Assembly: GCA_021825365.1 (NCBI GenBank)
Contig: JAKAHR010000001.1
Location: 62,001 to 126,000, forward strand
Reading direction: 5' to 3'
DNA from: Nitrospirota bacterium
GTDB lineage: Bacteria; Nitrospirota; Thermodesulfovibrionia; Thermodesulfovibrionales; UBA6898
Length of the DNA stretch: 64,000 nucleotides
Part shown: positions 7,730-15,162 of the stretch, piece after piece
Layout of the letters: the number at the start of each line of letters is the position of its first letter
Position numbering within the stretch: position 1 is the stretch's first letter
Notes under the pieces: generated by a model
What the model saw: the letters and a program-made list of their open reading frames with translations, nothing else
Databases searched by the model: none
Told to the model about the DNA's origin: nothing
Made by a program: the position numbers and the translations under genes

Positions 7730-8803
7730 TCACGACTCCGCCTGTTTTGACGGGCCCTGCCCCTCAACGCCTTCCATCGTCTTGAAGAGCTCGAAGACCG
7801 ATATAAATATGGCGATTATCAGAGGACCCATAATCAATCCGATCATGCCGAAGAGTCTGATTCCCCCTAGCACGCTGAAGAGAATGATAACAGTCGGCAT
7901 CTTGGTCCTGGTCCCGATAATGAGAGGCTTGAGGATGTTGTCCACCATGCTGATCACGAAGACACCGAAGAGAAAGAGCCCAATGCCGTGAATATAATCA
8001 CCCTGGAAGACAAGATAGCCCGCGGTCGGCCCCCAGATGGCGAAGGTCCCCAAGAGGGGGACAAAGGACATGATAGACATGGCGGTCCCCCACAGAACAG
8101 GAGATTCTATACCGATAACTGCGTAGGCGGCCCCGCCGAGAATCCCCTGGATAATGGCGATAATAACCCCTCCATAGACCGTCGAAACCACCATATCCTT
8201 AACCTGCGAGGCGAGCCGCCTTTTCTGGACGTCGCTGAACGGAAGGTAGTCCTGAGCCTTTGAAAGGAATTCCGTGCCATCCTTCAGAAAAAAGAAGGTC
8301 GTAAAAAGCATAAAGATCAAGTCGACAAACACGGACAACACATCGGGAATCCTCGTGGAAACCTGCTGAAGCACCTGCTTGCCGAAATTCCGGACGTTCT
8401 CCATAAAAACCGCATCGGTCAATGAGTTTTCAAGTCCCAGGGAGGAGGTGATGAGAACAAAGACCTTTGACGAACGGATACTGTCAACAAAGTCCTTCAC
8501 CGTCCCCAGGCTGCCGGCATCCATCATCGCAGCTAATACCTGCAGTTCCTTGAAAAGCACGACCGTGAGATAGGCAAGCGGCCCCGCGATGACGACAACC
8601 AGCAGCATGAGGGTAACAGCGGCTGCCAGGGCCCTGACCCTGACGTGTCGCGAGATGAAGGCGTAGACCGGATAAAACACGATTGAAAAGACGACCGACC
8701 ATCCGATGGCTGTAAAGAAGGGCCGCATGATCTGGAATGTCAGGAACCCCAGGATCGCCAGCAGCGAAAGGATGACCAGCAGATAGAACCGGTTACCCGA
8801 CAC
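7730..8803 (-). CDS. AI-2E family transporter (PerM-like membrane protein)
   Basis: A 357-residue membrane protein of the UPF0118/AI-2E exporter superfamily. It has paired N-terminal helices (from FYLLVILSLLAILGFLTFQI), a central soluble region, and a C-terminal run of helices including GGAAYAVIGIESPVLWG and the conserved PTVIILFSVLGGIRLFGMIGLIMGP area. I chose GTG at 8803 because upstream in-frame codons lie inside the preceding gene and are not membrane-like; this gives an 11-base overlap with the amidotransferase. Members export quorum-sensing AI-2 or act as ion antiporters, so substrate is open. Confidence 0.88.
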   Translation of the reverse strand: MSGNRFYLLVILSLLAILGFLTFQIMRPFFTAIGWSVVFSIVFYPVYAFISRHVRVRALAAAVTLMLLVVVIAGPLAYLTVVLFKELQVLAAMMDAGSLGTVKDFVDSIRSSKVFVLITSSLGLENSLTDAVFMENVRNFGKQVLQQVSTRIPDVLSVFVDLIFMLFTTFFFLKDGTEFLSKAQDYLPFSDVQKRRLASQVKDMVVSTVYGGVIIAIIQGILGGAAYAVIGIESPVLWGTAMSIMSFVPLLGTFAIWGPTAGYLVFQGDYIHGIGLFLFGVFVISMVDNILKPLIIGTRTKMPTVIILFSVLGGIRLFGMIGLIMGPLIIAIFISVFELFKTMEGVEGQGPSKQAES

Positions 8804-9461
8804 GGCACGACCTGACGAACAAACCGAATATCCTGTCTCTGAGTTCAGAGGCTTCCCGTTCAGGATGCCACTGCACCCCGACCAGGAAGCCGTACTCATC
8901 GCCGCAGAAAGCCTCCACCACCCCGTCCTCTGCAACGGCACAGACTTTCAACCCCCTGCCGAGGGCGCGCACAGCCTGATGATGGCTTGAATTCACACGG
9001 CAGATCCCGGAGGTGATCATGTTCTCTGACGAAAAAGTGATGTCGTGTTCCCCTGACCGGTGGTCCATCGGCCCGGCGACCTGCTGCCCGATATCCTGAT
9101 ACAGGGTGCCTCCTGAGAAGACATTGATGAGCTGCATTCCATAACAGATTCCCAGCACCGGTTTTTTCCTCTTCATTATCTCACGCAGTAGACAAAATTC
9201 AAAATCACTTCGATCCGAATCTTCCGCATCGATCGGGAACAGCACATTTTCGCCGTACCTCGAAGGCGGCAGGTCCCTGCCGCCGGGTATCAGGAGGCCA
9301 TCGAATCGGGCAGCACAGGCCGCAGCATCCTCACCCGGAGCGACCAGCGAGCCGCTTCCTCCCGACCTCGCGACCGCCTCAATGTAAATCTCCGCAGAGC
9401 GAGGAAGACTATTCTTGCCTGCGCATGTAATGCAGACGCGGGGACCGCTATGATATCTCAT
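8793..9461 (-). CDS. Peptidase C26 / class I glutamine amidotransferase-like gamma-glutamyl hydrolase
   Basis: A 222-residue protein of the PuuD/gamma-glutamyl-GABA hydrolase family. The catalytic triad is visible: nucleophilic Cys in PVLGICYGMQLINV (near residue 109), and His-Glu in GVQWHPERE (near 203-205). LLIPGGRDLPPSRYG is the family's early signature. These enzymes split gamma-glutamyl amide bonds in polyamine or other amine catabolism. It leads the minus-strand run into the AI-2E permease and the peptide transporter, suggesting use of gamma-glutamyl or peptide compounds. That link is inference. No puuA or puuB homologue is nearby. Confidence 0.9.
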   Translation of the reverse strand: MRYHSGPRVCITCAGKNSLPRSAEIYIEAVARSGGSGSLVAPGEDAAACAARFDGLLIPGGRDLPPSRYGENVLFPIDAEDSDRSDFEFCLLREIMKRKKPVLGICYGMQLINVFSGGTLYQDIGQQVAGPMDHRSGEHDITFSSENMITSGICRVNSSHHQAVRALGRGLKVCAVAEDGVVEAFCGDEYGFLVGVQWHPEREASELRDRIFGLFVRSCRVG

Positions 9462-9556
9462 CAGGAAAGACCGCCGAGCAGCCGCAATAAGGCGAGTGTA
9501 AAAGGCAGGAATAACCCGAATTCATCTTGCAGGGGAAAAGGGAAAGGACCGATGCC

Positions 9557-10162
9557 TCAGGCCGAGGCACCGTCCGTCATGATACGAAGGTCTTCGCCCG
9601 TACCTTCCATCGCCTCACAGTCCTTGCCCATAGACTGTATCAGTCGGCTTTTTTCGATCCTGAGCGGCCGGTCAGCGACGACGTAAATGAGCTGTATCAG
9701 GCCGATATTCACGCTTTCACCTTTGCGGTTGAAGGAAAGGATCGTCTTGTTTTTCAAGTCCTCTTTGGTATAGAACGACTCAATCCTCTTCTTGAATACC
9801 TTATTGGCCTCAGCCAGGTGTTTTACCATGTCCCTCGTCTCGCACATGATAATGAAATCATGCGTGCTCAGGGTGCCGACAAAACACTTAGGGCAGCGCG
9901 CGCAGCTAGTCTTGAGGATAGCCGCTGCCCACTGAATTATATCAGCATGATGGTTGGGACCGTATTTCAGAAGATAAGGGTGGATATTGGATATGCGAAC
10001 ATAGGCGATGGAATATTTTCCCAAGCGGGGAAAGACCTCCGCAAGCTTCTTGATGATAGCCGCCTTATCCGGAAGTCCGGTGAGAAAGTCCGGCCACAGA
10101 TAAGGATTCTCCTGTCTCTTGCGAAGTTCCTGTATATACTTCTTTGCCTCTGCTATACCCAT
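9557..10162 (-). CDS. Degenerate GGDEF-domain protein
   Basis: A 201-residue protein whose residues about 24-200 follow the diguanylate cyclase fold: PYLWPDFLTGLPDKAAIIKKL is the usual DxLTGLPNR entry helix. At the position of the GGDEF active site it has LSTHDFIIM, so the GG and acidic residues are lost. It should not make c-di-GMP; it may bind nucleotide or protein partners instead. No sensor or membrane part is present. The ATG at 10162 is fixed by a strong GGGGGGAG ribosome site 6 bases upstream; the earlier GTG at 10189 is rejected. It stands alone between two unrelated operons. Confidence 0.78.
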   Translation of the reverse strand: MGIAEAKKYIQELRKRQENPYLWPDFLTGLPDKAAIIKKLAEVFPRLGKYSIAYVRISNIHPYLLKYGPNHHADIIQWAAAILKTSCARCPKCFVGTLSTHDFIIMCETRDMVKHLAEANKVFKKRIESFYTKEDLKNKTILSFNRKGESVNIGLIQLIYVVADRPLRIEKSRLIQSMGKDCEAMEGTGEDLRIMTDGASA

Positions 10163-10209
10163 TGTTCTCCCCCCCTTTCTTAGGCTCACCGCATCTGCGA
10201 AGTATAATA

Positions 10210-10239
10210 TAAATACAGTATTTCCGAAGGGGATGTCAA
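10210..10239 (-). promoter_or_regulatory. Candidate promoter for the degenerate GGDEF gene
   Basis: Reading the minus strand, a perfect TTGACA (10239-10234) is followed after 18 bases by TATTTA (10215-10210), in a very AT-rich gap between ppdK and this gene. Start of transcription would be near 10203, leaving a 40-base leader with the strong ribosome site. The -10 match is only moderate. Confidence 0.38.
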
Positions 10240-10286
10240 CATTAAATTACAATTATCAGATCGTTTATGCAGCAGATCCGCACAAC

Positions 10287-10315
10287 AAAAAAGAGGGGCA
10301 TTCGCCCCCCCTTTT
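10287..10315 (-). terminator. Rho-independent terminator of ppdK
   Basis: On the minus strand, GGGGC-GAAT-GCCCC forms a GC-rich hairpin flanked by an A-run before and TCTTTTTTG after. It lies 24 bases downstream of the ppdK stop codon, the expected place for intrinsic termination. Confidence 0.8.
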
Positions 10316-10338
10316 CACGGCAAACTTCTCTCTTTGTA

Positions 10339-13101
10339 CTACTTCTTCCCGGCCTTGCCTTTGAGAGTGGCCTGTGCAGCAGCGAAACGTGCGATCGGAA
10401 CGCGGAACGGTGAGCAGCTGACATAATCAAGCCCGATGTCATGACAGAAGCCGACGGACTTCGGCTCACCGCCGTGTTCTCCGCAGATGCCCATCTTGAG
10501 GTTCTTTTTTACCTTCCTTCCCTTTTCGACGGCGATCCGCATAAAGGCACCGACACCGTTCTGATCAATCGTGATAAAGGGGTCTTCCTTGAGCACGCCG
10601 GCCTCCACATAAAAGGGAAGGAACCTGCCCGCATCGTCCCGGGAAAGACCGTAAACCGTCTGGGTAAGGTCGTTGGTGCCGAATGAATAGAAATCAGCCT
10701 GCTGGGCGATCTCATCGGACGTGATGCATGCACGCGGGAGTTCGATCATCGTGCCGACCGTGTAAGCGATTTTCACCCCATATTCCTTCTTTACGCGCTC
10801 TGCCGTCGCAATCGAAAGGTTCCGCATCACTTCAAGCTCCCTGACATGCCCGACCAGGGGGATCATAATCTCGGGGATGACCTTCACCTTCTCTTTCGCC
10901 AGCTCACAGGCAGCCTCCATGATCGCCTGCACCTGCATCTCGTAGATCTCCGGGAAGGTGACGCCGAGACGGCAGCCCCGGTGGCCGAGCATGGGGTTAA
11001 ACTCGTGGAGCGACTTATTCTTCGCATTAAGCTGGTCAAAGGGGACACCCATTTCCGCAGCCAGCTCCTGCAACTCACCGTCCGTGTGCGGGAGAAACTC
11101 GTGGAGCGGCGGATCGAGAAGCCGAATGGTGACCGGAAGTCCGGCCATCGCCCTGAAGATGCCGACAAAATCGGCCTTCTGGAAAGGCAACAGTTTTCCG
11201 AGCGCCCTCTTCCTCCCCTCGATAGTCTCCGAAAGGATCATCTCCCTGACCGCCTTGATACGGTCCGGGCCGAAAAACATATGTTCAGTCCTGCAAAGAC
11301 CAATGCCCTGGGTCCCGAAATTTCGTGCTATGGCAGCGTCATTGGGCGTATCGGCATTGGCACGCACACCCAGCGTTCTGAACTGGTCTGCCCATTTCAT
11401 CATTTCCTTGTACCACAAATTGCGTTCAGGGTCAGCGGGCAGGAGGTCCAGTTTACCTTCATATACACGGCCCTTGGTCCCGTTCAGGGTGACCCAGTCG
11501 CCCTCCCTCAGCACCCTGCCGTTGACCTGAATCTCTTTCTTGTGAACATCGATGTTGAGGGCCGAGCACCCGACGATGCAACACTTGCCCCACCCGCGAG
11601 CCACCAGCGCGGCATGGCTCGTCATGCCTCCCTTTGCGGTGAGGATCGCCTCTGCTGCATGCATGCCGTGCACGTCCTCCGGAGAGGTCTCGCTCCTGAC
11701 GAGTATTACCTTCTCGCCACGCTTTGCCCATGACTCGGCATCATCAGCGGTAAAGACGACACGCCCGACAGCCCCCCCTGGTCCGGCGGGAAGTCCCTTG
11801 GCCAGTTCAATGGCCTTCTTTTCCGCTACGGGGGCGACACTGGGATGCAGGAGTTCATCGATCTGATCCGGCTTCACCCGAAGGATAGCAGTCTGCTTTG
11901 ATATGAGTTTCTCCCTGGCCATCTCGACCGCCATCCGGATGGCAGCCTGACCGTTCCGCTTGCCGACGCGCGTCTGGAGCATCCAGAGCCTGCCCTCCTC
12001 GATCGTAAACTCGATATCCTGCATATCAGTGTAATGTCTTTCAAGTCTCTTCTGAATCGCAAACAACTGCTTATACAGCGAAGGCATCTTCTCTTCCAGG
12101 GAAAAGAGATGCATGGTATCCGGGGTCTTTCCGGCTTTATTGACCGGATTGGGGGTCCTGATACCGGCGACAACGTCCTCGCCCTGCGCATTCGGGAGCC
12201 ATTCCCCGAAGAACATATTCTCGCCAGTGGCAGGGTTCCTCGTGAAAGCGACTCCTGTTGCCGAATTATCACCCGTATTGCCGAAGACCATGGACTGCAC
12301 GTTGACAGCAGTGCCCCACTCCTCAGGGATCTTTTCGATCTTCCGGTAGGAGACAGCCCGCTTCCCCATCCATGACTGGAACACGGCGCTGATGCCGCCC
12401 CAGAGCTGCTCCTGCGGATTATCCGGGAAGTCCTTGTTCAGGGTATTCCTGATGATCACCTTGAATTCATCGCAGAGCAGTTTCAGGTCATCCACCGTCA
12501 GGTCCGTATCGTTCCGGCAGCCCTTCTGGTGCTTGAGGTTTTCCATGGCGTGTTCGAGCTTCTGCCGGATAGCCTGTCCTTCGGAGGGTTCGACACCTGC
12601 CGCCTTTTCCATGACAACATCGGAATACATCATGAGGAGCCGGCGGTAGGCGTCATAGACAAACCGTTCGTTATTCGTCTTCCTGATAAGACCCGGGATG
12701 GTCTTCGTCGTCAAGCCGACATTCAGGACGGTTTCCATCATGCCGGGCATGGAACTCCGCGCGCCTGATCGCACCGAGACAAGAAGCGGGTCATCAGGAG
12801 AGCCGAACCCTTTTCCCATGATCTTTTCGACCTTTGCCAGTGCAGCGTCCACCTGCGGTTTGAGTTCTGCCGGATATCTTCTCTTGTTCTGGTAGTAGAG
12901 GGTACAGACCTCGGTGGTTATGCTGAAGCCGGGGGGAACCGGGATACCCAGGTTGGTCATCTCCGCCAGGTTGGCGCCCTTACCTCCCAGAAGGTTTTTC
13001 ATGTCAGCCTTGCCGTCGGCCTTGCCGCTGCCAAAGAAATACACGTACTTCCTCGCTCTTGTCACAGGTTTCTTCAATGCCTTCTTGATTTTTGTGGCCA
13101 T
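10339..13101 (-). CDS. ppdK: Pyruvate, phosphate dikinase
   Basis: A 920-residue enzyme interconverting pyruvate + ATP + Pi with PEP + AMP + PPi. The N-terminal ATP-grasp region starts at YVYFFGSGKADG and includes LLGGKGANLAEM. The swivelling phospho-histidine domain has GGMTSHAALVARGWGKCC near residue 455. The C-terminal PEP/pyruvate barrel includes GLCRTEHMF, the metal-binding region near FSFGTNDLTQ, and CGEHGGEP. It is likely monocistronic, between its own promoter and terminator. In anaerobes it serves PEP synthesis or PPi-linked glycolysis; direction cannot be told from sequence. Length is slightly over the family's usual 870-900. Confidence 0.98.
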   Translation of the reverse strand: MATKIKKALKKPVTRARKYVYFFGSGKADGKADMKNLLGGKGANLAEMTNLGIPVPPGFSITTEVCTLYYQNKRRYPAELKPQVDAALAKVEKIMGKGFGSPDDPLLVSVRSGARSSMPGMMETVLNVGLTTKTIPGLIRKTNNERFVYDAYRRLLMMYSDVVMEKAAGVEPSEGQAIRQKLEHAMENLKHQKGCRNDTDLTVDDLKLLCDEFKVIIRNTLNKDFPDNPQEQLWGGISAVFQSWMGKRAVSYRKIEKIPEEWGTAVNVQSMVFGNTGDNSATGVAFTRNPATGENMFFGEWLPNAQGEDVVAGIRTPNPVNKAGKTPDTMHLFSLEEKMPSLYKQLFAIQKRLERHYTDMQDIEFTIEEGRLWMLQTRVGKRNGQAAIRMAVEMAREKLISKQTAILRVKPDQIDELLHPSVAPVAEKKAIELAKGLPAGPGGAVGRVVFTADDAESWAKRGEKVILVRSETSPEDVHGMHAAEAILTAKGGMTSHAALVARGWGKCCIVGCSALNIDVHKKEIQVNGRVLREGDWVTLNGTKGRVYEGKLDLLPADPERNLWYKEMMKWADQFRTLGVRANADTPNDAAIARNFGTQGIGLCRTEHMFFGPDRIKAVREMILSETIEGRKRALGKLLPFQKADFVGIFRAMAGLPVTIRLLDPPLHEFLPHTDGELQELAAEMGVPFDQLNAKNKSLHEFNPMLGHRGCRLGVTFPEIYEMQVQAIMEAACELAKEKVKVIPEIMIPLVGHVRELEVMRNLSIATAERVKKEYGVKIAYTVGTMIELPRACITSDEIAQQADFYSFGTNDLTQTVYGLSRDDAGRFLPFYVEAGVLKEDPFITIDQNGVGAFMRIAVEKGRKVKKNLKMGICGEHGGEPKSVGFCHDIGLDYVSCSPFRVPIARFAAAQATLKGKAGKK

Positions 13102-13121
13102 CTGTAGCCCTCCCGGGGGAA

Positions 13122-13150
13122 ATAATATGTCAAGTGCAACTTTATGAGAA
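13122..13150 (-). promoter_or_regulatory. Candidate promoter of ppdK
   Basis: On the minus strand TTCTCA (13150-13145) and TATTAT (13127-13122) are separated by 17 bases. The predicted start near 13115 leaves a short leader containing GGGAGG before the ATG at 13101. Good spacing and a 5-of-6 -10 match; -35 matches 4 of 6. Confidence 0.45.
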
Positions 13151-13166
13151 CATACGGAGTAATAGA

Positions 13167-13253
13167 CTATCGCAGTTCAGGAAAAAATTCAACCAAATCA
13201 TTGGCCTGAAGCGGGCCGGCAGCCATTAATTCGGACAATAGGTCCATAAGCAT
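13167..13253 (-). CDS. Possible 28-residue small protein upstream of ppdK
   Basis: A short ORF that starts ATG at 13253, 7 bases after an unusually strong GGGGGGAG ribosome site (13261-13268), and ends TAG at 13167, 66 bases before ppdK. The peptide is amphipathic and acidic (MDLLSELMAAGPLQANDLV, then EFFPELR), with hydrophobic residues spaced as in a helix. The rest of the 268-base gap between ppdK and slp shows no other gene. It could be a leader peptide, a small protein, or chance. No known family is recognised. Confidence 0.35.
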   Translation of the reverse strand: MLMDLLSELMAAGPLQANDLVEFFPELR

Positions 13254-13368
13254 ATCAGGTCTCCCCCCCCCTGCGGGAGGAAAGCTGCGCCACCTGGACA
13301 ACTCCTGTTGCAATGCCGGTCCAAACATGGTATCTAGATAGTAGAAAATCACGCGTGAGGTGATCTGA

Positions 13369-13923
13369 ATGAAAAGGCACTTTGTTCTTCTCTTGATGGC
13401 CCTTATCCTTTCGGCCTGCACACCGGTTATTTCTTCTGAATACCTGCAGAAAGCGGTTAAGGAGGTGGGTTTCACGCAGCTCAGGGACAATCCCGATGCG
13501 TACACGAACAACATCTTTATTCTCGGCGGCACGATCGCTTCCGTCGAAAACTCCAAGGACGGTACGGAACTCGATGTGGTCCAAAATCCAATCAACCGTT
13601 ATGGTGAGATAACGGACAGGGATGTAACAGAGGGCCGCTTCATCCTTGTCACGACAAAGCAGCTTGATCCGATGATATTCAGGAAGGGCAGGATGGTTAC
13701 CGTTGCCGCGCAATTGACCGGCAGCAGAAGCAGGCAGTTGGGGGATAAGGAATACCGCTATCCGGTGCTTGAGGCAAAAGAGATCTATCTGTGGAAGCGG
13801 GAGAAATACCCAAACCCGCCGTACCTGTATGACCCGTACTTCTATCCGTTTTACTACTACAATTACCCGAACTACTGGAGCGACCCCTACTTCCGCGGGC
13901 CGTTCCTCTATCCACTCCCTTAG
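13369..13923 (+). CDS. Slp-family outer-membrane lipoprotein
   Basis: A 184-residue lipoprotein. The signal MKRHFVLLLMALILSAC ends in a clear lipobox (LSAC) with Cys17 as the lipidated residue, followed by TPVIS as in E. coli Slp. Residues 35-150 hold the Slp beta-rich domain (NIFILGGTIASVEN, then the DVTEGRFILVT and GRMVTVAAQLTG blocks). The C-terminal 35 residues are extremely rich in Tyr and Pro (about PPYLYDPYFYPFYYYNYP), a low-complexity tail probably exposed in the periplasm. Slp is starvation-induced in E. coli; its role is poorly defined. Ribosome site GAGGTGAT precedes the ATG. Outer-membrane retention is inferred. Confidence 0.88.
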   Translation: MKRHFVLLLMALILSACTPVISSEYLQKAVKEVGFTQLRDNPDAYTNNIFILGGTIASVENSKDGTELDVVQNPINRYGEITDRDVTEGRFILVTTKQLDPMIFRKGRMVTVAAQLTGSRSRQLGDKEYRYPVLEAKEIYLWKREKYPNPPYLYDPYFYPFYYYNYPNYWSDPYFRGPFLYPLP

Positions 13924-13930
13924 GGATAAA

Positions 13931-13969
13931 ACAAAGGAAAGGGTGCGGTTACCGTACCCTTTCCTTTGT
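13931..13969. terminator. Bidirectional terminator hairpin between slp and bactofilin
   Basis: A perfect 14-bp inverted repeat: ACAAAGGAAAGGGT at 13931-13944 and its complement at 13956-13969, with an 11-base loop. It is A-rich on the left and T-rich on the right, so it can act on both strands. The bactofilin stop codon (13949-13951) lies in the loop, and the right arm is the last codons of bactofilin. Confidence 0.75.
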
Positions 13970-14326
13970 TGGAAGTTCAACCACCTTTGACTCTTCCTTC
14001 TGCATCGTGGACCTGCCCTCAAAGACAGCTCCCTCCGCTATCATCAGCTTGTTCGTAAGCACCTCTCCATGGACCTGACCCTTGTTTTTGATCTCCACGA
14101 TCTCCTTTGCCTGCAAATCGCCGTCGACTCTGCCGCCCACAACGATGCCGCGAGCCGAGATATTCCCCTTGATCTTGCCTTGTTCTCCGATGACGATCCA
14201 GTCCGCGACGACCTGTCCTTCCACGGTACCGTCGATCCTGATCGTGCCGCTCGACTCGATCTCGCCCTTGAAGCGCGAATTGCCCCCGATCAGCGACTCA
14301 AGCTTCTCCGTATTTCTGTGAAACAT
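13949..14326 (-). CDS. Bactofilin
   Basis: A 125-residue polymer-forming cytoskeletal protein. The central right-handed beta-helix is seen as repeated short strands ending in Gly, such as SGTIRIDGTVEG, GEQGKIKGNISA, GGRVDGDLQA and NKGQVHGEVL. The N-terminal tail FHRNTEKLESLIGG is the usual membrane-associated region. Bactofilins scaffold peptidoglycan enzymes and shape cells. It abuts the M23 peptidase gene (one-base overlap at 14326), a pairing known from cell-shape loci (CcmA/Csd1-like), which supports a joint role in cell-wall remodelling. The last codons form half of the shared terminator hairpin. Confidence 0.95.
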   Translation of the reverse strand: MFHRNTEKLESLIGGNSRFKGEIESSGTIRIDGTVEGQVVADWIVIGEQGKIKGNISARGIVVGGRVDGDLQAKEIVEIKNKGQVHGEVLTNKLMIAEGAVFEGRSTMQKEESKVVELPTKERVR

Positions 14327-15162
14327 TATGTCCTCCCCTCAAGATACGTCGAGGGATTGATCGGCCTTCCCTCACGCCATATCTCGTAGTGTACGTGGGG
14401 ACCTGTCGAGTTGCCGGTCGAGCCGATATACCCTACCACTTCGCCCCGCTTTACTTTTTGTCCTATCTTGACAGCCACGTTTCTGTTGTGGGCATAAAAT
14501 GTCGAAAATCCCATGCCGTGCTCGATAACAACGAGATTGCCATTGCCTCCGCTCCACCCGGCAAAGCTGATGATACCCTCGGCAGTGGCGCGCACCGGCA
14601 GGCCGGCTTCAGCGGCTATGTCAACGCCCCCGTGAAACTCGGCGACCCCTGTCTTCGGGTGCTCCCGGTTTCCGAATGCCGATGTGACATGGCCGGCCAC
14701 GGGCCATCCCTCCGGTGTCGAGAGAAAGATATCCCTCTGCTTGCCGAGGTAGTCCTTTATCTCCCCGATGTTCTCCATGGTAATCCTGATCTGCTGTCTC
14801 AGGTTTTCCATGTCAATGGAGCCGCTGTCATTTGTATCGAGGTTCTTGAGCACCTGCTCTTTCGACCCGAGAGAAAAAAGTTTTCTAAAGTCCTGTTCCG
14901 CCTTCTTCAGGGTCACCAGCGTAGAACGCAGTTCAAGAAACTGGGATGAGTAGTAATCGAGGCGCTGTTTCATATGATCGTATTCCAGTGCGTTTTTCGC
15001 CACGGAAAACACATAGACCATGCCGACCGCCCAGAGAATGACTGACAGGAAAATCCCGACTGACGGCACCTTCAGCCGCATGGACCGCGAGTTGCTGTGC
15101 GGTATCAACATGATCGTGACGGGCGTGAAGGCCCGCCTGAGGAACAGTCTTGCCCTATGCAT
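14326..15162 (-). CDS. M23-family peptidoglycan endopeptidase, membrane anchored
   Basis: A 278-residue protein with one N-terminal membrane segment (residues about 33-56), a periplasmic coiled-coil (about 58-150) and a C-terminal LytM/M23 domain. The Zn ligands are visible: His and Asp in EFHGGVDIA, and the HxH of STGPHVHYEIW. It should cut peptide cross-links in murein. The start overlaps the end of purM by 8 bases, and its end overlaps bactofilin, so the wall enzyme and the scaffold are co-expressed. All catalytic residues are present, so it is likely active rather than an EnvC-type activator. Confidence 0.93.
   Translation of the reverse strand: MHRARLFLRRAFTPVTIMLIPHSNSRSMRLKVPSVGIFLSVILWAVGMVYVFSVAKNALEYDHMKQRLDYYSSQFLELRSTLVTLKKAEQDFRKLFSLGSKEQVLKNLDTNDSGSIDMENLRQQIRITMENIGEIKDYLGKQRDIFLSTPEGWPVAGHVTSAFGNREHPKTGVAEFHGGVDIAAEAGLPVRATAEGIISFAGWSGGNGNLVVIEHGMGFSTFYAHNRNVAVKIGQKVKRGEVVGYIGSTGNSTGPHVHYEIWREGRPINPSTYLEGRT

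Noticed and set aside
8404-8941. Long form of the AI-2E-family protein starting at 8941
   Set aside because: The extra 46 residues lie inside the amidotransferase gene, are Ser/Trp-rich and non-conserved; GTG 8803 fits the family length.
13255-13595. Longer minus-strand frames through slp (13167-13595, 13255-14022)
   Set aside because: They run antisense to the Slp lipoprotein gene, which has a clear signal peptide and domain. Only the short terminal ORF with its ribosome site was kept, at low confidence.
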